Below, piece after piece: positions 11,470-19,800 of a stretch of DNA of 27,628 bases. The DNA is from Bordetella parapertussis. GTDB taxonomy: Bacteria > Pseudomonadota > Gammaproteobacteria > Burkholderiales > Burkholderiaceae_C. Made by a program: the position numbers and the translations under genes. The first letter of the stretch is position 1. Every line of letters begins with the position of its first letter. The notes beneath the pieces are model-generated. The model made no database searches, was not told where the DNA came from, and saw only the letters and a program-made list of their open reading frames with translations. Location: contig CAMCTC010000064.1 of the NCBI GenBank assembly GCA_945878355.1, positions 1-27,628 of the forward strand, read 5' to 3'.

Positions 11470-12255
11470 ATGATCAGATCATTGACGACTGCGCTGGCGA
11501 CGGTACTGGTGGCGGGCTGCGCAAGCTCTGCGCTTGTGCCCGATGCAGCAAGGTCAGCGTTGGCGCCTGCCGGCAAGCTCCGCGCCGGCATGAACCTGGG
11601 CAATTCGCTGTTCACGACGAAGGACGCTGCGACCGGCGAGTTGCGCGGCGTGAGCGTGGACTTGATGCGCGAGTTGGCGTCTCGTCTCGGCGTGGCCGTC
11701 GTCTTCGTCGTCCACGCCACACCGGGCGACGTGGCGGATGCGGTGGACCAGGACACATGGGATGTCGCAATCCTCGCCATCGCGCAGGCACGGGCCCAGA
11801 CGATTGCGTTTTCCCCTGCGATCACCGAGATCGAGGCGACTTACGTGGTGCACAAGGATTCGGTGCTCAGGTCGGTCGAGCAGGTCGATGCGACTGGCAT
11901 CCGGATTGTCGCGCCGGAAAAAGCGGGGTATGAGCTTTACCTGACACAAACGCTTCGCAACGCCACGCTGATTCGAACGAAGGCGGGCTCAGCGTCGAGC
12001 GATCTGTTCAAGGAGCGGGGCGCGGAGGCGTTGGCAGGGCTGAAACCGGACTTGCTCAAGGCCATGGGCAAGATGCCAGAGGCGCGAATGCTCGAAGGCA
12101 AGTTCATGACCGTGAACCACGGCCTTGCCACGCCTCGCGCGCGGCGCGCGGCGGCCGAGTATCTGAAAGCGTTCGCTGAAGAAATGATTGCTTCTGGCTT
12201 TGTGGCGCGCTCGATCGAGCGGCACCGCGTGCAGGGGCTCACGGCAGTAAAGTAG
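11470..12255 (+). CDS. ABC-type substrate-binding lipoprotein, family 3 (amino-acid-type SBP)
   Basis: Predicted to bind a small, probably amino-acid-like, ligand in the periplasm. The 261 residues start with a lipoprotein signal ending in the lipobox VAGC (Cys17), followed by Ala. The mature part has the SBP_bac_3 pattern: LRAGMNLGN strand, GVSVDLMRELASRLG helix, WDVAILAI and an AFSPAITEIEATYVV segment. The ATG at 11470 is chosen over 11464 because AGAGGGA lies 7 nt upstream of it and only 1 nt from the other. No permease or ATPase gene is nearby, so it is an orphan here and might work with a transporter elsewhere or serve as a sensor. Only 97 bp separate it from the next gene on the same strand. 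Confidence 0.8.
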   Translation: MIRSLTTALATVLVAGCASSALVPDAARSALAPAGKLRAGMNLGNSLFTTKDAATGELRGVSVDLMRELASRLGVAVVFVVHATPGDVADAVDQDTWDVAILAIAQARAQTIAFSPAITEIEATYVVHKDSVLRSVEQVDATGIRIVAPEKAGYELYLTQTLRNATLIRTKAGSASSDLFKERGAEALAGLKPDLLKAMGKMPEARMLEGKFMTVNHGLATPRARRAAAEYLKAFAEEMIASGFVARSIERHRVQGLTAVK

Positions 12256-12352
12256 AGTGCGACCTTGTCCCAGCGCTTTGGCGTGCAGGGTTGAGCGCGT
12301 TGTCGGCCGGGCAGGTTCTTGCGAATGTGACCCATTGAGAAGGAGAGGCTTC

Positions 12353-13450
12353 ATGGCCGATTTGATACGCGTAGGACTGGTGGGGGCGACGGTGACCGAG
12401 TTCGGCAGCGGCTGGGGTTCCGGCGCGCATGTGCCGGCATTGAAGGCCGTGCCCGGATATCAGATCAAGGCGGTGTGCACGGCGCATGAGGCCACCGCGA
12501 AGGCCTCCGCCTTGGCCTTTGGCGCTGAGCTCGCATTCGACAACGTCGACGCCATGGTGGCGAGCAGCGAGCTTGATCTGGTGTCGGTGGTGGTGCGCGT
12601 GCCGTTGCATCACCAGATCGTGATGAAGGCGCTGGGCGCAGGCAAGGCGGTGTATTGCGAGTGGCCACTGGGCAATGGACTGAAAGAGGCGCAAGAAATG
12701 GCGGACCTCGCGAAGCGGATGGGCTTGGCCACCATGTGCGGCCTGCAATCGCGCAGCGACCCGACGATTCGCTATGCGAAGGACCTGGTCGCACAAGGCT
12801 ATGTCGGCGACGTGCTTTTTGCCGACCTGCGGATCACACCGGCGGCGCAACTCGAGCGCGGCAACGGCCGCATCTGGCAAGGACTGGCGAAAAACGGCGC
12901 CAATCCGCTCACCATCCCTGGCGGTCACAGCATGGACGCGATGCTGTTCATCCTCGGCGACATGGTCGAGGTGTCGGCGCGAATCGCCACACGCATCACG
13001 CAATGGCACAACAGCGATACCGGTGAAACCATGACGGTGGACGCGCCAGACGCGGTGAGCGCGATCGGCAAGCTCGCCAGCGGCGTTGAGGTCAATGTCC
13101 AGATCGCCACCGCACCCACTGCGGCACCGGGCTACCGACTGGAAATCTACGGGCGCAAGGGCACCCTCGCGGTGACGTCCAGCTCGGTCAATATCGGCCC
13201 GAACAAGCTCTTTGGCGCACAGGGCAAGAACCAACTGGCCGAGTTGCCGGTGCCGGATGGCTACAGGGCCGCGCCCGCGAACACGCCTGCAGGGCCGCCG
13301 CAAAATGTCGCCCATGCCTACGCGCGCTTTGCGAAGGTCTTTCACAGCCGGGAGGGCATAGATCCTGATTTCGACACGGCGCTGGGCATCCATCGCTTGA
13401 TCGACGCGATCGAACGTTCAGCACGTGAACGGCGCTGCATCGATTTGTAG
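12353..13450 (+). CDS. Gfo/Idh/MocA-family protein of the Gal80-like (EWP) group
   Basis: NAD(P)-binding protein related to sugar dehydrogenases; 365 residues. The Rossmann half (about 1-125) begins RVGLVGATVTEFG, and the alpha/beta half follows, with GGHSMD at 190-195 (His192, Asp195). The family's usual EKP motif, whose Lys is often catalytic, reads EWP here (Glu103-Trp104-Pro105 in YCEWPLGN). That EWP form is the one of yeast Gal80 and its bacterial relatives. Activity as a dehydrogenase is therefore uncertain, and it could be a sensor or use other residues. AAGGAG lies 7 nt before the ATG. It sits between an orphan binding lipoprotein and a cupin on the same strand, 70 bp from the latter, which suggests a shared small-molecule pathway. 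No substrate can be named. Confidence 0.85.
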   Translation: MADLIRVGLVGATVTEFGSGWGSGAHVPALKAVPGYQIKAVCTAHEATAKASALAFGAELAFDNVDAMVASSELDLVSVVVRVPLHHQIVMKALGAGKAVYCEWPLGNGLKEAQEMADLAKRMGLATMCGLQSRSDPTIRYAKDLVAQGYVGDVLFADLRITPAAQLERGNGRIWQGLAKNGANPLTIPGGHSMDAMLFILGDMVEVSARIATRITQWHNSDTGETMTVDAPDAVSAIGKLASGVEVNVQIATAPTAAPGYRLEIYGRKGTLAVTSSSVNIGPNKLFGAQGKNQLAELPVPDGYRAAPANTPAGPPQNVAHAYARFAKVFHSREGIDPDFDTALGIHRLIDAIERSARERRCIDL

Positions 13451-13520
13451 GGTGCGAAGTCGGGGTTCAAGCCCGCACCAAAGCCCCCGGTCTTTCCCCT
13501 TCCAATGGAGTCAAGCAGCC

Positions 13521-13970
13521 ATGGCACTTCAGAACATCAACCCGATCAACGACCAACTGGCCGACATCATCGTTCGCGCCAACGAGCCCTGGATCGAAAC
13601 CTCGCCCGGCATGGCCTGGACCAAGGTGCTTTGGACGGGCGCGGAAACCGGCCGCTGGGTGGCTTTGTACCGATGGAACAAAGGCTACGTCGCGCCACCG
13701 CACAAGCATTTGTCGGATGCCCACACCTATGTGCTCAAGGGCAAGTTGCAGATTCGAGGCGGCGTTCTGGAAGCAGGCGACTACGACTACGAACCCAATG
13801 GCGTGCTGCACGGCGAGACCACCGCACTGGAAGACACCGAGTACCTGTTCGTTTGCGAAGGGCCGGTGGTCTTCTTCAATGAAGACGGGCTGACGGCTTA
13901 CAAGAGCTGGGAAGAATTGAAGCGGCTGAAAGACTCGGCCGATGCGAAGCGCCAGGCCTCATCGGCCTGA
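13521..13970 (+). CDS. Small single-domain cupin, Dke1/ChrR-like
   Basis: A 149-residue beta-barrel metalloprotein. The metal site is visible as His61 and His63 (PPHKHLSD) and His97 (VLHGET), with His68 nearby. The same spacing of two close histidines and a third about 35 residues on occurs in the acetylacetone-cleaving dioxygenase Dke1. Related cupins include 2,4'-dihydroxyacetophenone dioxygenase and the ChrR C-terminal domain. There is no zinc-binding anti-sigma domain, so it is more likely an enzyme than a ChrR regulator. The ATG at 13521 has GGAG 10 nt upstream; longer versions of the frame lack family-like sequence. It is last of three co-directional genes and converges on the flavoprotein at 14026. 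Confidence 0.78.
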   Translation: MALQNINPINDQLADIIVRANEPWIETSPGMAWTKVLWTGAETGRWVALYRWNKGYVAPPHKHLSDAHTYVLKGKLQIRGGVLEAGDYDYEPNGVLHGETTALEDTEYLFVCEGPVVFFNEDGLTAYKSWEELKRLKDSADAKRQASSA

Positions 13971-14025
13971 GCCGGCGGCCTGCAGCTGTTCGGCCCTTGC
14001 GCAAACGGCGGCAGGCGCCAGCCTG

Positions 14026-14631
14026 TCAAAGGTCTGGCGCATAGCGTTTGGCCATTTCTTCCTGAGTCTCAGGCGCGATCTGCAGGCCGGTCTGGTCGGC
14101 GATCATCTTGCCGATCGTCGGCAGCGTTGACCTGGCAACCAGCGCGGCTGGATCCCACAGCTTTGACCGCATCAAGGCTTTGGCGCAGTGCAGATACGCG
14201 GCCTGCACCGAAACGCGAATCACGAGTTTTGGCGTGCGTTTTTCCGTGCTGCAGATGGCAATGTCGGCGGGCGATTGCGACAAGCTGGCGCTGCCGTTGA
14301 TTCGCAGCGTTTCATCAAACCCCGGGATCAGAAACAAGACCCCGACCTTGCCGGTGTTGATGATGTTTTCTAGCGAATCCAGGCGGTTGTTGCCAGGCGC
14401 ATCGGGTATCAGCAAAGTCTGCGCGTCGATGACTTTCACAAAACCTGGCTCACCGCCTCGGGGCGAGGCGTCGAGCTGGAATTGGTCATCCGTGGTGGCG
14501 AGCATCAGGAACGGCGACAGCGCAATGAAACTGCGGCAATGGACGTCGAGGTGTTGGATTTCCTTCTGCACGGCACGCCCTTGGGGCGCGGCGTAGAGTT
14601 GGCGAAGGTCGGCGATGGTCTGGATGTTCAT
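14026..14631 (-). CDS. Pyridoxamine 5'-phosphate oxidase-like flavin-binding protein
   Basis: A 201-residue split-barrel flavin (FMN or F420) binding protein of the PNPOx-like group related to MSMEG_1061. Characteristic segments are FLMLATTDD, LDASPRGGEPGFV, TLLIPDAPGNNRLDSLENI and GVLFLIPGFDETLRINGSA. True PdxH lacks this layout, so vitamin B6 synthesis is not implied. Members of the group are putative redox enzymes with mostly unknown substrates. The ATG at 14631 is used because AGGAG lies 9 nt upstream and the conserved fold starts shortly after. It is the last of four minus-strand genes, 132 bp below hemG with palindromes in the gap, so it may have its own promoter. Confidence 0.82.
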   Translation of the reverse strand: MNIQTIADLRQLYAAPQGRAVQKEIQHLDVHCRSFIALSPFLMLATTDDQFQLDASPRGGEPGFVKVIDAQTLLIPDAPGNNRLDSLENIINTGKVGVLFLIPGFDETLRINGSASLSQSPADIAICSTEKRTPKLVIRVSVQAAYLHCAKALMRSKLWDPAALVARSTLPTIGKMIADQTGLQIAPETQEEMAKRYAPDL

Positions 14632-14733
14632 CGGCTGTTGCTCCTGGACTGGATTTTTCTGGTGTGCGCGGAGTGCCGGTCGATGGACCGGTTGGTCAAT
14701 CCGATTGGAGCAAGTTTTAACACAATGGATTGC

Positions 14734-14758
14734 TGTCGGCGCCGACAAGCGCGCGCTT
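14734..14758 (-). terminator. Paired palindromes just after hemG
   Basis: Two perfect palindromes sit side by side just past the hemG stop: AAGCGCGCGCTT (14747-14758) and TGTCGGCGCCGACA (14734-14747), sharing one base. The minus strand then runs through ATTGTGTTAAAAC without a clear T-run. Either a terminator for hemG or a regulator site ahead of the flavoprotein gene. Confidence 0.4.
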
Positions 14759-14763
14759 CAGTC

Positions 14764-15294
14764 TCAGCTCAGCGTCGATATGCGCTGCGCAAAGCTCTCC
14801 ACGGCGTGCCAGTCCGTGAAGTCTGTACAGCTCCTTGGGTCTGTGGGGCCGTTTGTCAACCACATGATGAGCCTGATGACCTGCCGATCCATGAACCGGT
14901 ACTTCGGGTAGTCAATTTTGCCCGCGAAGACGCCGACTTCTCTCGGCGCCCAGGTCGTCTTGCGCCTGAAGGTCTGCAGGTACGGGTTGGACTCAGGCTT
15001 GTCCTTGCCGACCTTCCTGGCGACAACGTTGACCGAGAAGAATGCGCTGGGCTTGCGGTCAAGCGTCACGCGGTTGGACTCGATGAATCGATAGACATCG
15101 GGGCGGTGCTGGCCGTAGCGGATGCTTGCGCCAATGACGATGGTGTCGAATAGCGCCAGATCGCAGGCTTTGTCACTGTCAATATCGAACAGCGTCACGG
15201 TGCATCCTGCGGCTTCAAGCACCTGCTGAATTCGGCCGCAGATCTTCAGTGTTTGCCCGTCGACCGTTGAATAAGCCATGAGGATGCGCGGCAT
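14764..15294 (-). CDS. hemG: Protoporphyrinogen IX dehydrogenase (quinone), HemG
   Basis: Flavodoxin-fold FMN enzyme that converts protoporphyrinogen IX to protoporphyrin IX in haem synthesis, passing electrons to quinone at the membrane. The 176 residues match E. coli HemG in length and layout. The FMN phosphate loop is STVDGQT near residue 9. IGASIRYG is about residue 54 and PSAFFSVNVVARK about residue 82. A C-terminal stretch has YPKYRFMDRQVIRLIMWLTNG, with tyrosines and basic residues of the long HemG insertion; TDWHAVESFA follows. The start at 15294 gives MPRILMAYST, as expected; only a weak AGG lies about 12 nt upstream. It is 60 bp after the carbamoyltransferase relative, on the same strand. 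Confidence 0.92.
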   Translation of the reverse strand: MPRILMAYSTVDGQTLKICGRIQQVLEAAGCTVTLFDIDSDKACDLALFDTIVIGASIRYGQHRPDVYRFIESNRVTLDRKPSAFFSVNVVARKVGKDKPESNPYLQTFRRKTTWAPREVGVFAGKIDYPKYRFMDRQVIRLIMWLTNGPTDPRSCTDFTDWHAVESFAQRISTLS

Positions 15295-15354
15295 GATTTT
15301 CGAAACCTGACGTCTATGGTGAGCGCACTAACGATGGACAGGAACTTGAAAAAG

Positions 15355-16146
15355 TCAACCCGCGGCTCTCATCAAAATCGCCCGCTGGACGGACAGCAGC
15401 ACGCGCTTCTGTTGGTAGCCCACGAAGCCTTCGTAGCTGCTGGGGTCGAAGCCCAATTCCTTGCCGATGGAAAACGGTGGCGTGGGCAGGAGTTTGGGAT
15501 TTCCAAGGCGTTCCAAATGTTCCCGCGTCAGCGACCAAGCCGGGTCATTGAATTCGCTGGGCCAACTGTCAGTGATCAGGATATCGACAGCTTCGCTTGG
15601 GCTGCGATTGAAAACGACATGGCGACCCTCTGAATGGAACTCGGTGTCGCAGAAGTGTGCAATCTTGATGTCCAAGACCGAGGCCAGCGCATGCCACGAC
15701 TGAAACACGTTGGTGGGCGGACCCCAGAGCCCGATTCTTGCGTTCTCGATCGGCCGAATCTTGGCGTCGATGTAGTAGGCATCTGACAGAACTTCGCAGG
15801 GATGGGCCTTGCTCGACATGGCGTTGATGACGGGCCGAGACGATGCTGCAGCGAACGCTCGCAGCCGCTCATGATTTGACTCGCGCACAACGTACATCGC
15901 GTAAAACGGATCAAGGTAAGCTGCCAAGTCAGACGGCCGCTCGTTTGTCTTCAAGAGATTGGGCAACTCGGTATAGGCGAGTCCGAGTTCGCGGAAGGCT
16001 TCGATGAAGGTCGTCCGCGTTCGAATGCCGTTGCCTTCAAACGACCATCCAACCGTGCCAGACAGAGGCCTGGGCTTTGCATTCGCCATCGCCCATATCG
16101 CGCGAACTTCGGTTGCTGAAAGATCGTCGATGTCGAGAAGGTTCAT
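15355..16146 (-). CDS. Divergent ornithine/aspartate carbamoyltransferase-family protein
   Basis: A 263-residue protein with the carbamoyltransferase two-domain pattern but shorter than OTC or ATC (about 310-340). Where the family has STRTR it has GIRTR (in WSFEGNGIRTRTTF). The carbamoyl-phosphate Arg is kept in VVRES. HPxQ reads HPCE (SSKAHPCEVLSD), and the HCLP loop reads LLPTPPF without cysteine. The OTC ornithine-binding SMG region is SWPSEFN. Some phosphate-binding arginines and the histidine therefore remain, while residues for the carbamoyl carbonyl and ornithine are changed. This argues against a housekeeping argF or pyrB and for another acceptor, another acyl phosphate, or loss of catalysis. 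No Shine-Dalgarno is seen before the ATG at 16146. Neighbours are hemG and a gamma-glutamylcyclotransferase-fold gene. Confidence 0.75.
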   Translation of the reverse strand: MNLLDIDDLSATEVRAIWAMANAKPRPLSGTVGWSFEGNGIRTRTTFIEAFRELGLAYTELPNLLKTNERPSDLAAYLDPFYAMYVVRESNHERLRAFAAASSRPVINAMSSKAHPCEVLSDAYYIDAKIRPIENARIGLWGPPTNVFQSWHALASVLDIKIAHFCDTEFHSEGRHVVFNRSPSEAVDILITDSWPSEFNDPAWSLTREHLERLGNPKLLPTPPFSIGKELGFDPSSYEGFVGYQQKRVLLSVQRAILMRAAG

Positions 16147-16228
16147 GGAGGGATGACGTTTAAGCTGAGCGGCGCGTCAAAGCAAGCAGGGCCAGCGTGC
16201 TCGGTGCAGACGCGGGTGATGCTGCACG

Positions 16229-16642
16229 CTACCAATGCAGTGATTTGGCGTGTTCATGCGTGTACTCGGCCATCGGGCCGACATGTGTGGTCGACCCTGC
16301 AAGTCGCGACTCGTGCTGAACGTAAACGAATGCGTCATGACTGCGCGCAGGGCTCAGCTCGACTTGCTCGACCTCGATGGTGATGCGCCTGTCGCCACCG
16401 GGCTCGCCTACTTTTTCCAGGCTGTCCATGGCCGCCAATTCAGACGCAGACACTTCAAAGAGCTGGCCGAGCACCCGGTGGCCTGAACCTGGCGCATCCA
16501 GCAGGCAGGGCAGTTGGCCATTCGCCAAGAACAGCGGGTAAGGCTGAACCGTTCTGTACGTGCCAGGTACGCGCCGCCCCTTGTTCACATGGAAATTCGG
16601 GAAGCCCTCTTTGAGCGATCCATAAACGAACAGCAGGTGCAT
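16229..16642 (-). CDS. Gamma-glutamylcyclotransferase-fold protein (GGACT/YtfP type)
   Basis: A 137-residue protein of the AIG2/GGCT fold, which releases 5-oxoproline from gamma-glutamyl amines or peptides in characterised members. The substrate-pocket motif VYGSLKEG lies at residues 6-13, and the likely catalytic Glu76 in MDSLE matches the acid of the family. LFEVSASELAAMDSLE is the expected strand and turn. The start at 16642 gives MHLLFVYGSLK, typical for the fold. It is the first of four minus-strand genes, 82 bp before the carbamoyltransferase relative. The pairing of a possible gamma-glutamyl-amine enzyme with a carbamoyltransferase relative hints at amino-acid or polyamine derivatives, but this is inference. 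Confidence 0.8.
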   Translation of the reverse strand: MHLLFVYGSLKEGFPNFHVNKGRRVPGTYRTVQPYPLFLANGQLPCLLDAPGSGHRVLGQLFEVSASELAAMDSLEKVGEPGGDRRITIEVEQVELSPARSHDAFVYVQHESRLAGSTTHVGPMAEYTHEHAKSLHW

Positions 16643-16771
16643 GGAATTTTGAGCGACTTGTGGAGTGGTGAAGCCGGTATGTTCTTTGCGGCCTGGACCT
16701 TCGAGTCAAGGGGTCCGTACCGCAGGCTTTCAGCCTAGCAGGTCCGATCAGGACATCTTGTGCGCCAGCGC

Positions 16772-16800
16772 TTGCGCAGCGATGATTGATCGCATAAACT
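16772..16800 (+). promoter_or_regulatory. Candidate dnaE2 promoter
   Basis: TTGCGC at 16772-16777 and TAAACT at 16795-16800 are 17 bp apart, a weak sigma70-like pair. The -10 runs straight into the LexA box, so repressor binding would block polymerase. Confidence 0.45.
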
Positions 16801-16814
16801 GTATAAAAACACAG
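16799..16814 (+). promoter_or_regulatory. LexA (SOS) box upstream of dnaE2
   Basis: CTGTATAAAAACACAG is a perfect CTGT-N8-ACAG site with the AT-rich centre of gammaproteobacterial and betaproteobacterial LexA boxes. It ends 66 bp before the dnaE2 ATG. DnaE2 genes are well known SOS targets, which supports the call. Confidence 0.9.
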
Positions 16815-16880
16815 TATTTATTGCGATTTTTGCAGCACAGACGATCCTGCTGTCGCTGCCGTGCTGACATGAGGCCTGAG

Positions 16881-19800
16881 ATGTCGACCGCCACCCGCGC
16901 CGCCGGGACGCTCCCTGCCTACGCCGAGCTGCACTGCCGCAGCAACTTCAGCTTCCTGACCGGGGCCTCTCACCCGGAGGAGCTGGTGGCCGCTGCGCAG
17001 TTGCGCGGCTATGCGGCGCTGGCGATCACCGACGAGGCCTCGCTGTCGGGCGTGGTGCGCGCCCATGGCGAGGCCCAGCGTTTGGGCCTGCACTTGATCG
17101 TTGGCGCGCAGATGCAGTTGCAGACCGCGGCCCAGGCCTCACCCGGCAGCAGCGCATCTCCGGCCTCGTCGGTGCTCACCGGGCAGGCCGGTCCACGCTT
17201 GGTGTTGCTGGCGCAGAACCGTCGCGGCTACGGCAACCTGGCGCAGTGGATCAGCGTGGCCCGGCGCCGCGCGCCCAAGGGTCAGTACCTGGCGCAACCG
17301 TCCGACCTGGAGGGGCGGGTGCCCAACGCGCCTTACCTGGCCGGCCTGCCGGGCTGTTTTGCGATCCTGTTGCCCGAGGCCATGCAGTCTTTCGAGACCT
17401 TGTTCGCCCACGCGATGTGGCTCAAGACCTGGTTCGGGGCTGATCGCTGCGCCATCGCCGTCGAACTGCTGCACCGGCCGCACGACGCGCTGCGGCTCGA
17501 GCGCTTGCCTCGGGTGGCCGAGCTGATCGGCCTGCCGCTGGTGGCTTGCGGCGATGTGCTGATGCACTCGCGCTCGCGCAAGCCGCTGCAGGACTTGCTG
17601 ACGGCCACACGCTTGAACCTGCCGGTGGCCGACTGCGGGCTGGCGCTCGAGCCCAATGCCGAGGCCCATCTGCGATCGCGTGCTCGCCTGGCCGCGCTGT
17701 ATCCGAGCGAGTGGCTGGCCGCGACGCTGTCGATCGCAGCGGGCTGCGCGTTCTCGCTCGCCGAACTGCGCTACGAGTACCCCGAGGAGATCGTGCCGGC
17801 CGGTCACAGCCCGACCAGCTGGTTGCGCGCATTGACCGAGGCGGGCGTGAAGCGACGTTTTCCGGCGGGTGAGCTGCCGTCGGTGCGCAAGACGATCGAG
17901 CATGAGCTCGCGCTGATCGCGCAGCTCGGCTTCGAGCCCTATTTCCTGACGGTGGCCGACATCGTGCAGTGGGCGCGCCACGAGCGCGGCATCCTGTGCC
18001 AGGGTCGCGGCAGCGCGGCCAATTCGGCGGTGTGCTTTTGCCTGGGCGTGACCGAGGTCGACCCGGCGCGCGCCAATCTGTTGTTCGAGCGCTTCATCAG
18101 CGCCGAGCGCAACGAGCCGCCCGACATCGACATCGACTTCGAGCACCAGCGCCGCGAGGAGGTGATCCAGTACATCTATCGCAAATACGGCCGCCACCGC
18201 GCGGCGCTGACCGGTGTGGTGATCAGCTACCGGCCGCGCAGTGCGCTGCGCGATGTCGGTCGCGCGCTCGGGCTGGACCTGGACCGCATCGCCGCGGTCT
18301 CGCGCGGTCAGCAGTGGTGGGTCGACACGCCGGCGTCACCGTCTGGCGCGCAAGCGGCGGTGCTCGGGCGCGCCGGCGCCAGGCGCGGCCGGTCCATCGC
18401 ACCCGAGCGCTTGCAGGCGCAAGGCCTCGATCCGGACTCGCTGGTCTGTCGCCAGTGGATGGCGCTGACGCAGCAGTTGATCGGCTTCCCGCGCCACCTC
18501 AGCCAGCACCCGGGCGGCTTCGTGATCGCCCGCGATGACATCTCGCGCCTGGTGCCGGTGGAGAACGCCGCGATGGACGGGCGCACCGTGATCCAGTGGG
18601 ACAAAGACGACCTCGACACGCTGGGGCTGATCAAGGTCGACATCCTGGCGCTGGGCATGCTCAGCGCGATCCGCCGCGCGCTGGCGATGGTGGGCGACAA
18701 GCTGGGCCTGCCGGGCTTCGACATGCAGAGCGTGCCGGCCGAGGACGCACCGGTCTACGAGATGCTGTGCCGCGGCGACAGCGTGGGCACTTTCCAGGTC
18801 GAGAGCCGAGCCCAGATGAGCATGTTGCCGCGGCTGCAGCCGCGCACCTTCTACGACCTGGTGATCGAGGTCGCGATCGTGCGGCCTGGGCCTATCCAGG
18901 GCGGCATGGTGCACCCGTATCTGCGCCGGCGCTCGGGCGAGGAGCCGGTCGACTATCCCAGCGACGAGGTTCGCCAGGCGCTCGAGCGAACGCTGGGCGT
19001 ACCGATCTTCCAGGAGCAGGTGATGCAGCTGGCGATCCTGGCGGCTGACTTCAGCCCCGGCGAGGCCGACAGCTTGCGCCGGGCGATGGCGGCCTGGAAA
19101 CGCAAGGGCGGTATCGGGCCTTTCCACGAGCGGCTGGTCGGTCGCATGGTGGCCAAGGGCTACCAGCCCGAATATGCCGAGCGCATCTTCAAGCAAATCG
19201 AGGGCTTTGGCGAGTACGGCTTCCCTGAGAGCCATGCCGCGAGCTTTGCGTTGCTGGTCTATGTCAGCGCCTGGCTCAAGCACCACCACCCGGATGCGTT
19301 TCTGGCCGCGCTGCTCAACAGCCAACCGATGGGCTTTTACGCCCCGGCTCAGCTGGTGCGCGACGCGCGCGAGCACGGCGTGCAGGTGCTGCCGGTGGAT
19401 GTGCTGCGCAGCGAATGGGAGACAGTGCTGGAGACAGTGCTGGAGACCGTGCCTGGGACCGTGCCGCCTGGCCCGCGCCCGGTGCGCCTGGGCTTGAACC
19501 GCCTGATCGGATTGGCGCAAGCCGACGCGCTGCGCCTGGTGGCCGCCCGCAGCCAAGCGCGAGACCAGGCACCGCCGAGTGGCGGCCCACTGTTTGCCAG
19601 CGTCGAAGACCTGGCTCGCCGCGCCGGGCTCGATGGCCGCGCGCTGCAGCTGCTGGCCCAGGGCGATGCGTTGGCGCCACTGGTCGGCCACCGCCACCAG
19701 GCGGCCTGGGCCGTGCGCGGCATCGACACCCAAGCCACCGCGATGCTCAGGGCCACCCGCACCCAGGAGCTGCCCGCCACGCTGGACGCGCCTGCTGCGG

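Noticed and set aside
15355..16146. Housekeeping argF or pyrB
   Set aside because: Too short, and key motifs for ornithine or aspartate and for the carbamoyl group are altered.
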